Assembly: GCA_900754745.1 (NCBI GenBank)
Contig: CAAEEB010000095.1
Coordinates: 1-20,370 of the forward strand
Length of the DNA stretch: 20,370 nt
Reading direction: 5' to 3'
From: an uncultured Collinsella sp.
Lineage (GTDB): Bacteria > Actinomycetota > Coriobacteriia > Coriobacteriales > Coriobacteriaceae
Part shown: positions 19,005 through 20,370 of the stretch, piece by piece
Numbering within the stretch: the stretch's first letter is position 1
Layout: the number at the start of each line of letters is the position of its first letter
Position numbers and translations under genes: made by a program
The notes under the pieces: generated by a model
The model's input: only the letters and a program-made list of their open reading frames with translations
Told to the model about the DNA's origin: nothing
The model's database searches: none

Positions 19005-19361
19005 TTACAGTTCTTGTGCCTCGGCAGCGATCTTGGCGGCAGCGTCGCGGGCGCGCATCATATCCATCGCGCGCTTGTCGAGCACCTTGATCTGGTTGGT
19101 CAGCATTACCGCATCGACCACACCCCAGATTACCAAGCCTGTTGAAATCGAAAACCCAAGCGCACCAACTGTACCACGAAGACGAGAACAGATTACCGCG
19201 ACAAGGGCGGAGATGATAACCATCTTGATATAGGAGCCGCGGCGCTCGCGAAGCGTGCGGGCCTGCGTCACATAGGCGATGCGAGCCGCCTCGGATGCCT
19301 CCGAGCGCATCTGGGCTTCACGCGCGATGGCGGCCGCTTCAGCCGATACGCGGGCACCCAT
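19005..19361 (-). CDS. small two-helix membrane protein of unknown function
   Basis: I do not recognise a family. The product has an Ala/Glu/Arg-rich helical N-terminus (about 1-45), two hydrophobic segments (VIISALVAVICS and the stretch FSISTGLVIWGVVDAVML) and a helical Ala/Arg/Met-rich tail. It thus looks like a small membrane hairpin with both ends in the cytoplasm. Two starts are possible. ATG at 19361 (MGARVSAE, 118 aa) has GGAGAGG six bases upstream; ATG at 19391 directly follows the stop codon of the DUF151 gene and could use coupling, adding ten residues. I chose the one with the ribosome site. Confidence 0.8.
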   Translation of the reverse strand: MGARVSAEAAAIAREAQMRSEASEAARIAYVTQARTLRERRGSYIKMVIISALVAVICSRLRGTVGALGFSISTGLVIWGVVDAVMLTNQIKVLDKRAMDMMRARDAAAKIAAEAQEL

Positions 19362-19391
19362 CAGCGACCTCTCCGCTCGCGTGCCAGACAT

Positions 19392-19892
19392 TTAGAAATC
19401 ATCGGGGGAGAGCGTATGGACGAACTCGTCGAACTTCTCGAACTCCTGCTCGTCGTCAACTTCCTCGGCATGGGCGGAAACAGTACCCAGGCGATTCATG
19501 ATGTCGTCCTCCACAAACATGGGGGCATTACTGCGCACGGCAAGGGCAATGGCGTCGCTGGGGCGGGCGTCAACCTTGCGCTCGTTACCATCGACCAGCA
19601 CGACAATCGTCGCATAGAACACCGGCGGCTCGGCACGAACGATCTCGATGCGCTCGAGCTTGGCGCCCAGGACATCGACAGTGTCAAGCAGCAGGTCATG
19701 TGTTATCGGGCGCTCGGCGCGACCGCTATCGATGCCACGGCTAATGGCCGCGGCCTCAAACGAGCCGGTCTGAATGGAAAGCGAACGCAGGGGTGCCGTC
19801 GAATCCGACTTGCCGCAGCGCTCGCGCAGCACGATAAGCGATGGCACGGGACCGGCGGCCATGACGATGGTCTCTATGTCGACACGAACCAT
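19392..19892 (-). CDS. DUF151 / bifunctional nuclease (BFN) family protein
   Basis: The family is named for plant and bacterial members with reported DNase and RNase activity; the bacterial role is poorly known. The 166-aa product begins MVRVDIETIV and holds the hallmark DARPSDAIALAVR (108-120) followed by a short acidic tail (EEVDDEQEFEKFDEF). Both fit PF02577 proteins in length and layout. ATG at 19892 has GGAGG six bases upstream; the frame extends further 5' but without a ribosome site. A candidate promoter is at 19950-19979. It leads a run of three small genes with nearly no gaps. Confidence 0.93.
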   Translation of the reverse strand: MVRVDIETIVMAAGPVPSLIVLRERCGKSDSTAPLRSLSIQTGSFEAAAISRGIDSGRAERPITHDLLLDTVDVLGAKLERIEIVRAEPPVFYATIVVLVDGNERKVDARPSDAIALAVRSNAPMFVEDDIMNRLGTVSAHAEEVDDEQEFEKFDEFVHTLSPDDF

Positions 19893-19949
19893 GGAACACC
19901 TCCGGTACGTAGCGGTTAACACACGGCAGGGTCGCCGCATTGAATAGCT

Positions 19950-19979
19950 ATACTACCCAATCTTTCGCCCAGCACACAA
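19950..19979 (-). promoter_or_regulatory. candidate promoter of the DUF151 gene
   Basis: TTGTGT (19974-19979) and TAGTAT (19950-19955) on the minus strand are spaced 18 bases. Both hexamers are only fair matches. Transcription would begin about 50 bases before the ATG. Confidence 0.4.
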
Positions 19980-19983
19980 AATC

Positions 19984-20022
19984 AAAGTAGTTAATTTGGG
20001 ACGGGGCTATTTTGACTACTTT
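19984..20022. repeat. short imperfect palindrome AAAGTAGT...ACTACTTT
   Basis: Arms of 8 bp (19984-19991 and 20015-20022) are perfect; a further AA/TT pairs after a T-G step. The inside reads GGGACGGGGC and no U-run follows in a useful place. It lies between the DUF151 promoter and the tRNA-Ile terminator and is neither. Confidence 0.45.
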
Positions 20023-20033
20023 TGTTGGATAAG

Positions 20034-20063
20034 AAAAAAGCCCCGAGGCAATGCCCCAGGGCT
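20034..20063 (-). terminator. terminator of the tRNA-Ala/tRNA-Ile unit
   Basis: On the minus strand AGCCC (20059-20063) pairs with GGGCT (20039-20043); inner pairs including two G-U extend it to about ten. TTTTTT follows (20034-20039). It lies 13 bases after the tRNA-Ile. Confidence 0.85.
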
Positions 20064-20076
20064 CTTAACATTTTGA

Positions 20077-20153
20077 TGGTGGACCTGACAAGATTCGAAC
20101 TTGTGACCTCCCGGTTATCAGCCGGACGCTCTAACCAACTGAGCTACAGGTCC
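20077..20153 (-). tRNA. tRNA-Ile(GAT)
   Basis: Acceptor arms GGACCTG and CAGGTCC pair perfectly. The anticodon loop CTGATAA carries GAT, reading AUC/AUU. T-loop GTTCGAAT and D-loop AGCTCAGTTGGTTAGAGC are standard. CCA is encoded (20077-20079). It starts four bases after the end of tRNA-Ala. Confidence 0.97.
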
Positions 20154-20157
20154 ATCA

Positions 20158-20233
20158 TGGTGGAGGTTAGGGGGATCGAACCCCTGACCTCAGGCTTGCA
20201 AAGCCCGCGCTCTCCCAGCTGAGCTAAACCCCC
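20158..20233 (-). tRNA. tRNA-Ala(TGC)
   Basis: Acceptor arms GGGGGTT and AACCTCC pair with one G-U. The anticodon loop TTTGCAA carries TGC. CCA is encoded (20158-20160). Only a terminator-like hairpin separates it from the upstream tRNA-Ile copy, and no promoter fits in the gap. Confidence 0.97.
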
Positions 20234-20244
20234 ACGGAGAAAGT

Positions 20245-20289
20245 AATAAACACCCCAGCGGCGACTCGGCTCTCGCTGGGGTGTTTATT
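20245..20289 (-). terminator. 16-bp hairpin between tRNA-Ile copy 2 and tRNA-Ala
   Basis: AATAAACACCCCAGCG (20245-20260) and CGCTGGGGTGTTTATT (20274-20289) pair perfectly around 13 bases. The minus strand continues TTTATTACTTT. It looks like a terminator after the upstream tRNA-Ile, but tRNA-Ala begins 11 bases later, so readthrough or RNA processing must be considered. Confidence 0.75.
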
Positions 20290-20300
20290 GCGAAAGAAAG

Positions 20301-20370
20301 TGGTGGACCTGACAAGATTCGAACTTGTGACCTCCCGGTTATCAGCCGGACGCTCTAACCAACTGAGCTA
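20301..20370 (-). tRNA. tRNA-Ile(GAT), second copy, cut by the window edge
   Basis: The 70 bases present (3' CCA through the D-arm) equal those of the tRNA-Ile at 20077-20153 without a difference, including the anticodon GAT. The 5' acceptor strand lies outside the window. Confidence 0.95.

Overview
The window looks like a chromosomal segment of a high-GC actinobacterium of the class Coriobacteriia, most likely Collinsella or a close relative. This is inferred from codon use, from the gene set and from actinobacterial-style signals, not from a database match. All protein genes but two lie on the minus strand, so most of the map reads right to left.

Region 1 (1-3540, minus): carA and the first 60 % of carB, the two subunits of carbamoyl-phosphate synthase, one base apart. 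A hairpin with a CNGNGA-type hexaloop, the signature of a PyrR-binding loop, sits directly on the carA Shine-Dalgarno sequence. Region 2 (3548-6527, minus): an ABC exporter and a single-pass membrane protein of unknown function, ending in a terminator; a long rod-like imperfect palindrome precedes the exporter. Region 3 (6528-10048, minus): purA, purD and a Nudix ADP-ribose pyrophosphatase (nucleotide metabolism). Region 4 (10047-13445, minus): the classical rpsF-ssb-rpsR-rplI replication and translation cluster with its own promoter and terminator, then dnaB behind that terminator.

Region 5 (13446-14497): two tRNA-Ser genes (GGA, CGA) on the plus strand, each with a terminator. They are followed by an unusual intergenic zone: an inverted near-perfect copy of the 3' end of the second tRNA-Ser gene, three consecutive perfect hairpins enclosed by a 9-bp inverted repeat, and then a separate 71-bp nested palindrome. 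Region 6 (14498-16439, plus): a TRIC/UPF0126 membrane channel protein and a secreted bactofilin-like polymer-forming membrane protein, ending at a bidirectional terminator shared with typA. Region 7 (16569-19892, minus): typA/bipA, two small unknown proteins and a DUF151 bifunctional-nuclease-family protein. Region 8 (20034-20370, minus): tRNA-Ile(GAT), tRNA-Ala(TGC) and the start of a second tRNA-Ile identical over the part visible, with terminators.

Most genes are housekeeping. The parts least explained by known features are the structured intergenic elements at 6391-6488, 14134-14273, 14315-14385 and 19984-20022, and the regulatory dyads at carA and at 15257-15281.
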